A stretch of 64,000 bases of DNA from Topomyia yanbarensis (taxonomy: Eukaryota; Arthropoda; Insecta; Diptera; Culicidae): positions 107,991,845 to 108,055,844 of the forward strand of contig NC_080671.1 in assembly GCF_030247195.1 (NCBI RefSeq), read 5' to 3'. Below are positions 19,501 through 30,280 of this stretch, in pieces. The number at the start of each line of letters is the position of its first letter. Within the stretch, counting starts at the first letter, position 1. Below the pieces are notes generated by a model, which made no database searches, was not told where the DNA came from, and saw only the letters and a list, made by a program, of their open reading frames with translations. A program made the translations under genes and the position numbers.

Positions 19501-20914
19501 AAAGACGGTGGATTTGCCATTTTGAACTTCTTTGCTATACTCGTACCCGAACATGTTAGGTTTTAATTTTAATTCTCTCTCTTATTATTCCATCGCATGG
19601 AAATTCGAGAGAAAACCAGCTAATTTATGTAAATGATGGCACAGAAGAAAAATGCCGTCAAAAGATTCCAGAACTAATTATTGAGGGATTACACCACTAT
19701 AGAGCACGAAAAATAGGCATATTTCGGGAATTTATCTTGACGCAATAATGAGTTGAATCGAGATCTTGTTTAACTTTCCGGCAGTGCACGCTGCTCTGAA
19801 AATCTAGCGAACCCGTCTTAAAGCATCAGCGGCTGCTCGTTCAGTGGGCCATAAGTGCGACTTCCAGAGGGTTAATGAGATATATAACATTATTGCAAAA
19901 AAAAAATGATTTATTCGAGTAATTTCGTCACAAGTTGGCGGCTGTGCAGCACTTTCCCGTCGGGGAGTTTTTTTTTGGAAGCGGTCCACGGCCGGAACTC
20001 TATGTCCCGTAATTTTTGATCCAGAGCCAAAAACCAAAGCTTTTTAAACTTCTTAGAACGACAGCAAGCAGCATACGTAAGATTTTTTCTATGTCTTGAT
20101 TTTTCGCGAAATGGCACATTTTTTAGTCGAAAAACGCTGAAAATGTGTTAAAAATCGACACAAAATTTGCTTATTAAAAAATTATGCAATGAAAAAATTA
20201 AATCCCTCGTACATCGCTGGAGAAAGTAATCTTGAACATGCTGTAAAAATTTTAGACTCATCAAAAATCATTTGTTCGAGTTTCATTTCCGGCCAGATCA
20301 AAAAAAAAATTATTTCGAGAAAAATACGGTTAACGTTTTCAGTATACTCGAGGTATACATAAGAGGCGTTGCGAAAAAAATTGAATATTTATTTATTGTT
20401 TTCGCGATTAATTTTTTGGAATATCATTTTCAGCATTCTAAAGCAGCAGTAAACAAAATTCAACCAATAAATAAAAATTAAATGTTTTAAAAAATCTACA
20501 GTGTTGTAACCCCTTGAAAGCACTGTACCGGTCAAATAGAAGCGCTTCTAAATTGGCACGTCATTTTTTTTAATAACGCGCTACAGAAAAAAAACAAGTA
20601 ACAATGTGGATTCTCGTGAACGTTATTTTGTTTTATGTGGACTTTATCTCGGAAAAGTTGGACATCGGATAAGCCTCTTCTCGCGTGAGTGAGAGAGAAT
20701 TACAATGCCTGCGTATGATAATAATCGAAAACGTGTGTAATACCAGGACATTACTTGTAATGGATCACTTTACTTTTTGGCGTCGCCAAATTCACAATCA
20801 AAATAAGTTAAACTACCATTGAGTTATTCAGTCGAACAAAAAATAGGCCGTTCCTAATGTGGATGTACAAATTCTGTCTTACATCTGTTATACGATTAAT
20901 CTGATACTACAGAT
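16598..20914. other. Interior of the hAT-like element, no coding remnant seen
   Basis: About 4.3 kb of AT-rich sequence between the BEL insertion and the right inverted arm. No frame exceeds 80 codons. A 77-codon frame at 18154-18387 contains SADVWEHYSV, faintly like the start of a BED finger, but no zinc ligands follow. An A/T-run-rich part lies at 16600-17500. I cannot tell whether this was ever coding. Confidence 0.5.
18091..18172. repeat. GCGGT-rich block
   Basis: GCGGTGCGGTTGC and, further on, ACCGCACCGCAG. The block is the inverse-biased counterpart of 9214-9350 and includes CCGCACCGCATCTGCGG, which folds on itself. Confidence 0.6.
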
Positions 20915-21400
20915 CATTATAAAACTTTGTTTATACCAGCCGATACATTGATACGTAAAACGTTTTCCTTGTTTGCCCCTAGGCTCGAATACTTCAGGTT
21001 TCCCACGGTAGTGTAACAACACTCTATAAACTCGCAAGCTTTACCAAGCAACTATGAAATCTTCAGTAGAAAATATATAAGCTTGAAATAAGCCACCGCC
21101 ATCCACACAACACAACGCAATAACCTGTGCAAATTAAATCACTCACCCGCAATGCCGCTTGTAAGACGAAAACAAACCAAAGATCACACGCCAGTGAATA
21201 CACGCTAGTGAAACCACGCCAGTGAATACACCACAGCGACTCTGGGGCGCGCGCGGTGGCGAATTTATCTGAGCGCGCCACAGAGAATTTCAAGAGCTCT
21301 TCTCCACACTCTAGATCGTTCCAGTGTTGGGTGTATGAAAATTTACCTCTGCCATCAACGTGCGCTTACACATATCAAATACGGTGGTGTATATGACCGA
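20915..21400 (-). repeat. Right inverted arm of the hAT-like element
   Basis: Reverse-orientation counterpart of 8640-9130, with clear similarity throughout and a CGCGCGCGGTGG-type core shared by both arms. Confidence 0.75.
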
Positions 21401-21485
21401 AAGAGAAGCGCTCTCGTTTTGCTTGCCAGAGTGTGGGGAGCAATTTCAATTTCTCTTTACTGCACAGAGGATAGGGACATCACTG

Positions 21486-21493
21486 GCTGTCGG
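21486..21493. repeat. Right 8-bp target duplication of the hAT-like element
   Basis: GCTGTCGG directly after CACTG, the inner end of the element. It is identical to 8544-8551. Confidence 0.8.
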
Positions 21494-21815
21494 AACCGAC
21501 AAAAAGTTAAGTTACGGAAATCTTCCACCCTAAGCATTTTGCGACGATGAAACTCATTGAATGAGTTATTTTTTTTTTAATTTCTATTTAAAATGATCTG
21601 AACGTCAGGGAAAACATGGAAATTCATAAACCAAAAAAAACTACGAATAAAAGTTGGATTTAAATGTTTCGTGTTCCACTCGTCAGTAACTGACACCAAC
21701 TTGCTGCCAGTTAGATCATATATCCAAACTAACACCAAAAATTCGGCGTTTGGCAACTACCAACACTGGCATAGCTCTTGCACTGAGGGTGGGTTCACTA
21801 CATCATCATTTATTT

Positions 21816-22152
21816 GGGACCATCCATAAATGACGTAACATTATATGGGGGAGGGGGGAGTTTTGCATTTTGTGATAATGTGTGACGACAGGGGGTAGGG
21901 GATCACGTCATGCTACATAGCTTTTGCAAAGGGGAATAGGGGTTGATGTCACGACAATCTTACCCGTTTCTTCTAACTAACATCGTTTTTCATTTTTTTA
22001 ATTTTTTTACGGGGACAAGTGGGGGGAGAGTTACCGTCAAGTTACGTAATTACCGGGGGGGGGGTTATTTGGAGGTTTGTGACGAAATGCTACAATGGGG
22101 GAGGGGGTGTTAAAAACCACTCAAAAATGCTACGTCATTTATGGATCGTCCC
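21816..22152. mobile_element. MITE with GGGACCATCCATAAATG ends
   Basis: A 337-bp element with about 22-bp inverted ends: GGGACCATCCATAAATGACG at the left and the reverse complement of GGGACGATCCATAAATGACG at the right. It is G-rich inside (several runs of G) and has no ORF of note. A reverse-oriented fragment of the same family is split by the retrotransposon near 1.3 and 4.7 kb. The target duplication is not clear, so the superfamily is open. Confidence 0.8.
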
Positions 22153-22473
22153 TTTTCCGTCGGCCTCTTTCCGCACTGAATGCCTATCATCGACGCCAGA
22201 GAAGCGACCATATAGACCGTAGATATCTGCCAATCAACACATGGACCGGGACTAATGACTTTACTTCCCTTCCGAAGGAAGATGTGACCAGAAAGATTTT
22301 AACTCTCAGCCTGGCCCTAGAACCATGCATTGGGGACTGGGGTGAGTAGCAATCACGTTCGCCACTGAACTTTCAGCGCCGTTCTGTTCAATTATTGAAA
22401 ATGGAGCACCGCGCTGGGGGTTAACAGTAGATACAGAGCACTAAATTAGGATTGTTGCTGGTGGCACAGTTTG

Positions 22474-22577
22474 CTCCATCTGTTTCGCTCTCGAAGTGCG
22501 CTCAATAGTTTTCACAGTTATGTACCACGGTATACTGTTAAACTAATGGGCACTTTACGAGAGCGAAAGAGATGGAG
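22474..22577. repeat. Inverted repeat, ~28-bp arms
   Basis: Left arm 22474-22501 (CTCCATCTGTTTCGCTCTCG...) pairs with right arm 22548-22577 (...CGAGAGCGAAAGAGATGGAG) with few mismatches, around a 46-base loop. Possibly the end of a small foldback element. Confidence 0.65.
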
Positions 22578-23216
22578 AAAACGGTACTCCTTGTGACAAT
22601 TCTAATCGAGTGCTTTGTATGTACTGGGTTAACAAATCAAAAATGAGGGCAAGACAGAGGACGACTGAATCTTCATCCCAAACTTCAATACCCAGCCCAA
22701 AATACAAAAAAAAACAGTCCAACCTACCGCCATTCACTTACACAACGACAGATTTCAGCAAATCTCAACGCCGCCATATTCATCTGCGGCAGTGTGCGGT
22801 TGCTTACCGACGCTAAGTGGTTGGTAATGAATACCGACCTCACTCAAAATACTTCGATATCCTCAAAAGGAATTCGGAATCGAAAGTGGTTCTACAGCTC
22901 TATGCCCGATAATCAGATCTACTCACACGTTGCTGGTTTAAAATACCACCGGTACTGAATTTCAACGACAAACAACTTGATAGTGAAAGCCTGACCGAGT
23001 GACCGACCCACTTTGCCGTTTATTCCAACTAGTGAACTTATTTTTAACGCAAAACAAAGAACATTTCGGTGGTTTAATGATTATGGAACGGCATTCCAAT
23101 CGTTCTCAAGGCCACCGCAAACCAACCGCCAATCGTCATCATCGGATCGGGGTAAACGTTTTGTTCAAGAAATAACCGCATCAAAAGAGCGTCATCCTCA
23201 TCTCAGGTCTTTGTGT

Positions 23217-23244
23217 TGGTCGGTCGGTCGGTCGGTTGGTCGGC
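23217..23244. repeat. GGTC microsatellite
   Basis: GGTCGGTCGGTCGGTTGGTC run of short units. Confidence 0.85.
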
Positions 23245-24371
23245 CGACTTGGAGAGCAATTAAAAAAATATTAATTCAGCAGTGGGGAAACAAAAGATTC
23301 AGTGATGATAAAAAGTTATAGGATCTTCAGTGCACACAGATTATGCAACAGTAGCGTCTGGTTGGTACGCGAGCAATTAGACTGCCTGCAGGTACCGGAT
23401 TCGGTAACTCATTGTACGTAGTATGGGTTCGAATCGGCATCTTCGCTCCGTTTTTTTCGGTCTTTGAAGTGACTCTAATTTTCGGTCGATTAACGTCGTT
23501 TTGAGGCGTACAACCGTTGTTTGATTACCCCCAGAATGGTTGGGTAATGTTGCATAAATGGTTGTCATTTTCATCATTTGGAAATGCGCCTGCTTCAGAT
23601 TCCAAGTGCCGGAGTGGGTGCTCCGAGTACAGGCTTCAGTTTGGTTTCTGAAACTTTTTGAATCATTCATATAGCATCACGGAAACATTTTTGTATTCTG
23701 CGATTTGTAAAGAGACCCCACTCTCGCAAATCCGACCCTGGCAAGTCGCGCTTTTTTTTCGACCGTCTATCTCGGAGCAAGAGGAAACGACCAAAAACTA
23801 TACTTTCTTTTTTATTTATTTTTCCTTTCGAACACATTCACTCTTCATCCCGAAGCGACCATTATAATCGTTGTCGTCATTATCATCCGGGGAGCGCAGA
23901 GCGATCGCACGGGCGGACGGCGGCATGATTGCAGCAGCCTGAATCGTCGAGCGGCTGAAGGCCGTGGCCACACCACGCCGATGAGAGCCGGGCTGTCATC
24001 AATCGGGATGCAACTTTTGATTATATTTTTTTTTCTGTTCTGCATAATAATGTCTCGCAGAAGGGTTCGGCTTTGCTCCCGGGGAAGAATTTTATGCTAA
24101 ATCCGATGAAAACCAGTTTCAGCCGAAAGTGATGACAGGACGTTGTTTCAGGTTAAATTCGAGCGGGAAAATAAAGTTTTGAATCAGGGCGTTTTGATTA
24201 CGGCTATTTAGGGAATGATGCAACGGGCGTACCAAGCTCAAGATCATGCGGGTACAGGTTGTCAGGAGCATTGTTGCTAAATTGTGCATATGTTCCGGGA
24301 GTCTAGCTTCATGTTGGTAACAAATCTATGCATTAATCTGTATCATCTATTCTGCACAAAAATGCATAATA

Positions 24372-24768
24372 CAGTGGGGACCCGATTTTATCAGCACCCG
24401 ATTTCGTCAGGCCCCGATTTTATCAGCTTCATATGTAAATTGATAGTTGGTAGTTTGATGTGCTCTAGCAGACTAAGCAAGTTGAATTCGAGTAAATCCT
24501 TTCTTGGACATATATTTCTTATCTTAGAGATCCGAAAAATGCAAAAAATAAAAATATTTTTTTTTATTTTACGCTGTCAGACCCCCTTAAGGGAACTTAA
24601 AGTAAATAATCAGAAAAGGTTGCGAGGCTATATCTAAGGAACAAAGAAGAATATTTTAAGAGCTTCGCTTTATTAAAAGCCAGAAAAATGTATGTCCCGA
24701 TTTTAACAATGTCCCTATTTTATCAGCTTAAAATTCGCCAAGGGGCTGATAAAAACGGGTCTTTGCTG
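24372..24768. mobile_element. Tc1/mariner-type MITE (TA target)
   Basis: A 397-bp element flanked by TA on both sides (24370-24371 and 24769-24770). The ends are CAGTGGGGACCCGATTTTAT at the left and, in reverse complement, CAGCAAAGACCCGTTTTTAT at the right. ATTTTATCAGC is reiterated inside both ends, as in pogo/Tigger-like MITEs. There is no transposase. Confidence 0.75.
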
Positions 24769-24891
24769 TAGTCCTGTGTACACTTCTTGATTCATTCTAA
24801 AGATTATTTGACGAATCATATTCAATTCACAATATTCAATTTAAATTACCAGCTTTGATTCAAAACTATTATGGACAAGGTTGTCTCTGTA

Positions 24892-25350
24892 CCCGAGCAG
24901 AAGAAAATAACTGCGGAATACTAAATTTAGGTATCAATACCAACGACTGTTTACCACAATATGGTATTAATGAGCTCTACATAAGAGGTAAAATACCAAA
25001 AAAAAATAACACAGACATGTTCTACGAATAACTATTTGATAATGAAACGAGTTATTATAATACTTGATGAATAATGAAACATTTTTCAATCTTCCAATAA
25101 GAAAATTCACTCTACGGAGGAATTCAATAAGGTATTGGTTTGGTATTTGTAAAAATAACTGGAATACATAAATAATACTAAAATAAACTATTATACCTCA
25201 TTGAGGTATTAAGCAGGTATTGAAAAATGTTTCTTCAATACCTGCTTAATACCTCAATGAGGTATAATAATCAATTAATACTAAGTTTTGGTATGAACAC
25301 CAAAAATTAGTATGCTCGGGTTATTGCCCAGTTATTTTCTCCTGGTCGGG
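24892..25350. mobile_element. MITE with CCCGAGCAG ends and an internal perfect hairpin
   Basis: A 459-bp element: left end CCCGAGCAGAAGAAAATAAC, right end the reverse complement of CCCGACCAGGAGAAAATAAC, flanked by TA. Near its right end it holds a perfect 33-bp inverted repeat (25192-25224 and 25234-25266) around a 9-base loop. The terminal wording is related to the CCCGATCAGAAG-ended elements at 28001-28450 and 61377-61537. Confidence 0.8.
25192..25266. repeat. Perfect 33-bp hairpin
   Basis: Arms 25192-25224 and 25234-25266 are exact reverse complements by direct reading, with loop AAATGTTTC. Within each arm, ACCTCATTGAGGT (or its complement) is itself palindromic, so cruciform or slipped structures are possible. 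Confidence 0.95.
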
Positions 25351-25376
25351 TATAAGGCCTTATCAGTATCGTTTTG

Positions 25377-25950
25377 TCACATGAACACTAGACTGCCAAG
25401 AATAAAAACGAATTTTAGAAAACTCAATCGGCCAACCTTTGTGTCGATTCTTAGTCCCATCTACATGGAGTGTCTGTTCCAAATTGGCGCCAAATCAGAC
25501 AAATCTAGCTAACGGACGTGTTCGAAATTTGTATGCGATTTTTCGACGATCTACATGGAGAAACTCCTCAAATCAACATTTTCACCGCTAGGTGACACTG
25601 TGTCCATCAGTCTACCACTGCAGGTGATAACTTTGTCGAAGACTTCAAATCAATCCAACTTCATTGGGAGAAGTTATAAAACTTTTAATGAAAAGATGTC
25701 TGAGTTAGTTTTGCGTAGGGCCTAACAGCACCAGTAGTCGAATGTTATTTATTTTTTTTGCGAAATAATGGTTGGATTTGATTGAATAGCATGTTTGGAA
25801 GAATTTTGATACATATGAATCCTCTTATGACTACAAATTTTTAGTTCCCCATTTCGCCGCATAAAGGGGGCTCACATTAATTTTTAAATAACGAGTGATA
25901 TCATATAGACATGATCACAACAATTACTGAAAAATACCTATTCTATAAAT
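25377..25950 (+). repeat. Dispersed ~600-bp repeat, copy 1
   Basis: Matches 35829-36440 in the same orientation. Shared blocks include TTTTTCGAC(G/A)AT(C/T)TACATGGAG, CACATTTTC or close variants, AACTTTGTCGA and GATGTCTGAGT(T/C)AGTTTTGC. Diverged and non-coding; family unknown to me. Confidence 0.7.
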
Positions 25951-25967
25951 TTGTAAAAAAAACCTGT

Positions 25968-26390
25968 TTTTATCCACATAGTGGTGCAATTGTGCCTTTC
26001 TCATTTATCCAATATATTCAATATAACATTGTGGAAATGTCTATAACATTCTTATTACACTAAAGCATACATAAGTTCTCGACTGTCACGAACCTGATAA
26101 CAAATATGTCGACACTGACACGCTTGAAACAAACAAAAAAAATTAATTAGCTTAATCAGCGTGAGTTCAATGTTGTCATATTTTGAAATGCGTGACGGAG
26201 GGAAGAGATGGTTTACAATTAGTGGGAGGGGGACGATGCGTCGGGAACTACCTAACTTATTTTGGTATCCGGGTGGATGAATAGAATGCAAATGTGAGGT
26301 TAGTTTGAGAGGGAGGGGGTGAGAGAGTGCGTGAGGGGGGAGGGTTGAGAGGGGGTGGAGCAAATGGGGGTCCAACACCGAATTGCATAT
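25968..26390 (-). repeat. Culicine-type dispersed repeat, copy 2
   Basis: Reverse-orientation counterpart of the right part of 7149-8265. It starts with CCTGTTTTTATCCACATAGT and GGTGCAATTGTGCCTTTCTC, then ATGTCGACACTGACACGCTT, and ends in a G-rich tract that mirrors the C-rich tract at 7800-7990. Confidence 0.7.
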
Positions 26391-26429
26391 TATACCTTCC
26401 ATTTGAGACTAGATTAGTGAAAATTGGCT

Positions 26430-29125
26430 TCCTACAAGAATTAGATAATTGTCTCTTCACTTGTCGGGTCGTTGGCCAGAATGTCTCGGATTGAAGAGAG
26501 TAGTTGGTAAAGAGTTCAGAGGTTTCGAAGCTCTGGACAATCGACCAGAAGATGTTCCTGGTTTGGCATACCTGGCAGTTCGAGTAATCGTATGTTCGTG
26601 AGCTATTTTGGTGTGCCCAACTCTTAGGCAAGAGAGGGCTCTCTGTTCGACCCTGTTACTCCGGTCGGTACATCGTTCCGGTCCTCTCTCGATTTTTTGG
26701 TGGCTCCTCCAGTGACTAATAAAGTTTGCCATGGTTTCCGATTTGAAGTGAGATATGGGGCCAATTTGGTCGGCAATCTTCGAACCTGTCTCCTACGAGC
26801 TGCCAATGGGTAGGCTTCATCATTCCCGCTGATCCCGCAGTGACCGGGTACTCAGCATATCGTTGTCAACGGATCGCAGGTGTCCTCTATAGCCTATATG
26901 TAAGGGTGGCTTGATGTTCTCGTTTCCAGGGCGGTTATGACCGACATAGAGTCCGTCAGAATGATAGTCGGTATTTTGTCTGGTCTCCTTGCGATCGCGA
27001 GACTGATGGCAACAGCTTCTGCCGAGAAAACGGAGCAGCTTGTGCGGAGGCGATAGGCTATACCAGCTCCGATTCCGCAAAGCCCCACTCCGACTCTTTC
27101 GTGCAGCTTGGCAGCGTCAGTGTAGATCTGGACGTAGTTCGGGAATCGTTGGTTCAGCAGCTCTAGGAATTTGGGCTGAGATATTTCGGGGAGAAAGCCT
27201 TATCACAGCGACTTCGATAGGTTGGTGTTGGTGTTCGGACTTCTCGTATACAACAGTCGGTCCCGGCTGCTGTGGAAGCGAGATATTTCTGAGAGGTCTA
27301 TGCCTGTGTATTCTCGGAATATATTTTGACCCTTTTTAAGAAGGACACATGTGCTACCAGAAGTCATTTCGAGGAATCCTAGAGCGTGCTTCGGTGGGAG
27401 TGCTCGGCAATATCTTAGAGATAAACCGAGTCGTTCCGAGTCGTTCCGTTGTACAAGGGAGCAAGGATCCTCGTAAGCCCGTTCAAGTTGTGACTGGTTA
27501 TTTCAATATCGTAGAAGATTTTACTATTTATGAGCGCACTGCTTACGTTCTGAGCGTTTCCCATGTTCCATGTTGGAAGCTGGGAATTGATGGTCGAATG
27601 AGGCGTTTCCTGCTTTCACAGTCTCGTTTGGCAGTCCGGAAGTGCGATACGAAAGTGAGACGGCGGTCCTGCGTGATACCGAGGATTGGTGTATTTCTGA
27701 GTTTGAACGGTCTGTTAGTGGCTAAGTGATGGAAATTACTTCAGCCCATTTTCCTACGGTGTTTACTGTGCATCCGCACTAAAGCGGTTGATCCTCCAAC
27801 TAAAACGATTATGATGTTGTTGGCGTAGACGAAAATATAAACTCCGCCCGGCAGAGATGCAAATAGGGAGTTCATGCTGACGGACGAGGAATAACGTAAC
27901 GGCGAGGACGAATCCCTGTGGGATACCGTTTTCTTCCACAAACGTTTTGGACTGTACACTACCGACTCCCACTCGAAAGACACGATTATTGAGGTAGTAC
28001 CCCGATCAGAAGGGCATAACTGATTTATATCACCTGAAGTTATTTATTTCAAAAATATTTTGAAACAGAACTTGTTATAAATCCGGCTGGTTAGTTGTTA
28101 AAATAACAAAAAATAAAACAAAAAACTGGCTAATGATAACAAAATTGTAACAAAATTTGATATGATTTTATCAAAGTTAAAACTAAATGAGATATAATTT
28201 TTTTCCAAAAGTAGAAACGTCCTCTGTAAAAGAACTGTACTAGATATAACCATCTAATGACAGCGACCTAGCAACAAACCATAATTTCTTAAATTGATCG
28301 TTTCATAATAGATTATGTTATAATATTGATAGTATAGAAAATTGTCCGCAATCCATTTTGCATTCCGTTATCCGAATATAACTCCAGTTGTTATAAATAT
28401 CAACCATAGTTATAATAGTATTATTGTTTTGTTATGCTCTTCTGATCGGGACTTGATGAAGTTCCCAAGGTTTATGGTGATTCTCTAGCTAGCTAGTTGC
28501 CGGAGAACACCCTCACGGTAGAATATGTTATAGGCCTTGGCGATGTCCAATATTGTCGGTCGGCATGCAGATCGTCTGCTAGGACCTGCCGGAGGATTTC
28601 TCCAAACCCCTGCGAAAAGCGAATTGGCGCTGGTCAGGGTGGGAGCTTTCTTCGATGCAGGTCATAAGCTGTTTGTTGACCATCCGCTCCATAGTTTTCC
28701 CAACGTAGAAGAGCAGATTAATCGACCGGAAATCTTTCGCCGATAGGGGGAGTGTCACCCTTGTTTGGTATGGGGTTTCCAAGGGCCGTTTCCAAGAGAA
28801 TGGGATGAATTGGCCGTTCCAGATGCGGTTCAAACATTCTAACACCAATCTTCTAGCCTCTGGTGGTCCCGCGTAGTTACCGTGGGCGGTAGCGAGTGTC
28901 ACCGTTAGTTCTATTCAGGAGAACGCTCTGTTAAAGTCGTGTCCGAAGTCCGCTGCGCGCTCTTCCAAGTCTTCTGTATCGTGCTGAAAAGGTTGGAGGG
29001 AGGGTTGCGTTTGAGTATAACGAGCTGAAGTATTTGCCGAGTTCAGCACATTCTTGGGGTTCGACTGTTGTGGTTCCATCAAGAAGCCGACTTGCCTTCA
29101 TTTCCCGCTGAGGGCCAGGGGAACT
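26430..29125 (-). pseudogene. Decayed I-type non-LTR retrotransposon (RT and RNase H)
   Basis: Read on the minus strand, fragments appear in the order of a LINE pol. About 28900-29110: linker with YFSSLYSN. 28579-28902: RT start with FRSINLLFYVGKTMERMVNKQLM and DQRQFAFRRG. 27740-27999: RT motifs B and C with ENGIPQG and FVYANNIIIVLVG. 26890-27090: RNase H with FSAEAVAISLAIARRP and ILTDSMSVITALE. 26440-26630: a C-terminal Cys region (GHTKIAHEHTITRT, CQVC). The catalytic YADD reads YANN, and frames change several times, so it is dead. A MITE (28001-28450) interrupts the RT. Presence of RNase H after RT fits the I or LOA groups; which one is open. Confidence 0.85.
28001..28450. mobile_element. 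MITE with CCCGATCAGAAG ends, nested in the dead LINE
   Basis: Left end CCCGATCAGAAGGGCATAAC; right end is the reverse complement of CCCGATCAGAAGAGCATAAC. 450 bp, AT-rich, no ORF. It splits the RT coding fragment. The RT reading on both sides shows AC present twice at the junctions (27999-28000 and 28451-28452), which suggests a 2-bp target duplication. Confidence 0.8.
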
Positions 29126-29400
29126 AATCCACGTGTGTGGGGAATACGCATGGTGTTGTCTGGGTGGAATGAAGACTGTTAAATCATGTATGAGTGTTGA
29201 GAACCGTCGCGCGAAGGATCGAAAACCAGCTTACACATTTCGGCAGGTTGAATCTTGTTCATTGTAATAATTTTCCTCATTGTTTTGAGTACTTTCATAT
29301 ACTTTTGAGCTGTACATGCCGATCATTATGAATTGTCACAAAACCAGGACTCCCTTCTTTATTTCTTGCATCTTCTGCATTTTCTGGGTTTAGCACATTA
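29126..29400 (+). repeat. Dispersed repeat with GGAATACGCATGGT, copy 1
   Basis: ACTAATCCAC, GGAATACGCATGGT and GAACCGTCGCGCGAAGGATC-like blocks resemble 34612-34740. No coding content seen. May belong to the 5' part of the adjoining dead LINE. Confidence 0.45.
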
Positions 29401-29920
29401 CTGTTTTATATTAGTAAATTTGTTTCTTCTTGTTCTTTGTTAGTCTGCAATCTTGTTCTAATGTATATATAGTTACCTTGATCCGAACAAACCCAGCCTA
29501 AAGGTCGTGGCATCTGGCGACAAAACCCAGGAATTAATCCAATGAATTCCTGTTCCCATGTCGTTAGAAGCGGCAGCATCTTTTAGACTTTCTTATTTTT
29601 TTGTACTAAATTAGAAAATTAGTAAATAAATTCTGATCATTCTGCCTATCTATTTGTGGTACATCCGCTTAATTTTCTTTCTAGTTGTTAGGTTAATAAG
29701 AAAGTACGCGCTCCGCTAATACGTCCGTCATACAAAGTAAGTTTTCCAGTACATACAGTTAATGCTTATTTTGTGCCGCTCAAAATTATTTCATATTCTC
29801 GTCGCGATAACAATCGATATTTTTTTTACTTGTAGCCCAAGTTTGTTTTCCACTCTTAATTTTTTTCCGAAAATTTCTTTTGTCAATTTCGCCTTCTATA
29901 AAACAATAATTGAAATAAGT
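29401..29920. other. Unassigned, with a near-palindrome
   Basis: CCAGGAATTAATCCAATGAATTCCTG at 29528-29553 is an imperfect palindrome inside what looks like repeat-derived sequence. Otherwise AT-rich and without features. Confidence 0.4.
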
Positions 29921-29936
29921 ATTTTTTTTACATTTA

Positions 29937-30280
29937 AACGACATTCAATTAGTTAGAGATTACTGGGTAGGGAAAGTTGTGAAAATTAGAGCCATAGTGC
30001 TCAAGTGAGAGCAAGGTTGTCACGGTAAAGATGGACACGTCTACCTTTATAAGGACACATGCTAGTGAACTCGGCTGATTGGTAGTTATGCTGCCTAAGC
30101 TCGACCCTCATTAGCAGATAACAAAGATTAAGCCCGTACGATATTAAGCCTGTTCTAATGACCCTGCCACTTCTAGTTTTCCGATCTGTTTACTTCACAT
30201 CCTTGCTTTCACTTGAGTACTATGGCTCTAATTTTCATAACTTTTCCTACCCAGTAATCTGTAGCTAATTGAATGTCGTT
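29937..30280. mobile_element. MITE with long inverted ends (ACATTCAATTAG family)
   Basis: About 85-bp terminal inverted repeats. The left reads ACGACATTCAATTAG...AGATTACTGGGTAGG...AGAGCCATAGTGCTCAAGTGAGAGCAAGG, and the right is its near-exact reverse complement. The inverted similarity continues about 15 bases beyond each end (ACATTTTAACG). A second copy lies at 35298-35602, an end fragment at 34252-34290 and a relic at 8329. Confidence 0.8.

Larger units (their letters stand above)
8552..21485 (+). mobile_element. Large hAT-like DNA transposon, non-autonomous
   Basis: The ends read CAGTGATG... at 8552 and, in reverse complement, CAGTGATG... ending at 21485. They are flanked by the identical 8-bp duplication GCTGTCGG. 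Eight-base duplications and CAG-starting ends are the hallmarks of the hAT superfamily. Inside the ends lie long inverted subterminal arms (about 8640-9130 and 20915-21400). They share blocks such as TTTTCGTCTTACAAGC, TTCTACTGAAGATTTCATA and TTTTACGTATCA. The element spans 12,934 bp, of which 7,138 bp plus one 6-bp duplication are a nested BEL retrotransposon, leaving about 5.8 kb. I see no hAT transposase (no dimerisation motif or clear BED finger), so it would depend on a relative. Confidence 0.75.
22153..24369. other. Mostly unassigned sequence
   Basis: CTTCCCTTCCGAAGGAAG near 22264 is a near-perfect short palindrome; I half-recognise its surroundings as repetitive in mosquitoes. A hairpin lies at 22474-22577 and a GGTC run at 23217-23244. 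The part around 23850-24060 is GC-richer than its surroundings and shows no coding signature I trust. Confidence 0.4.
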
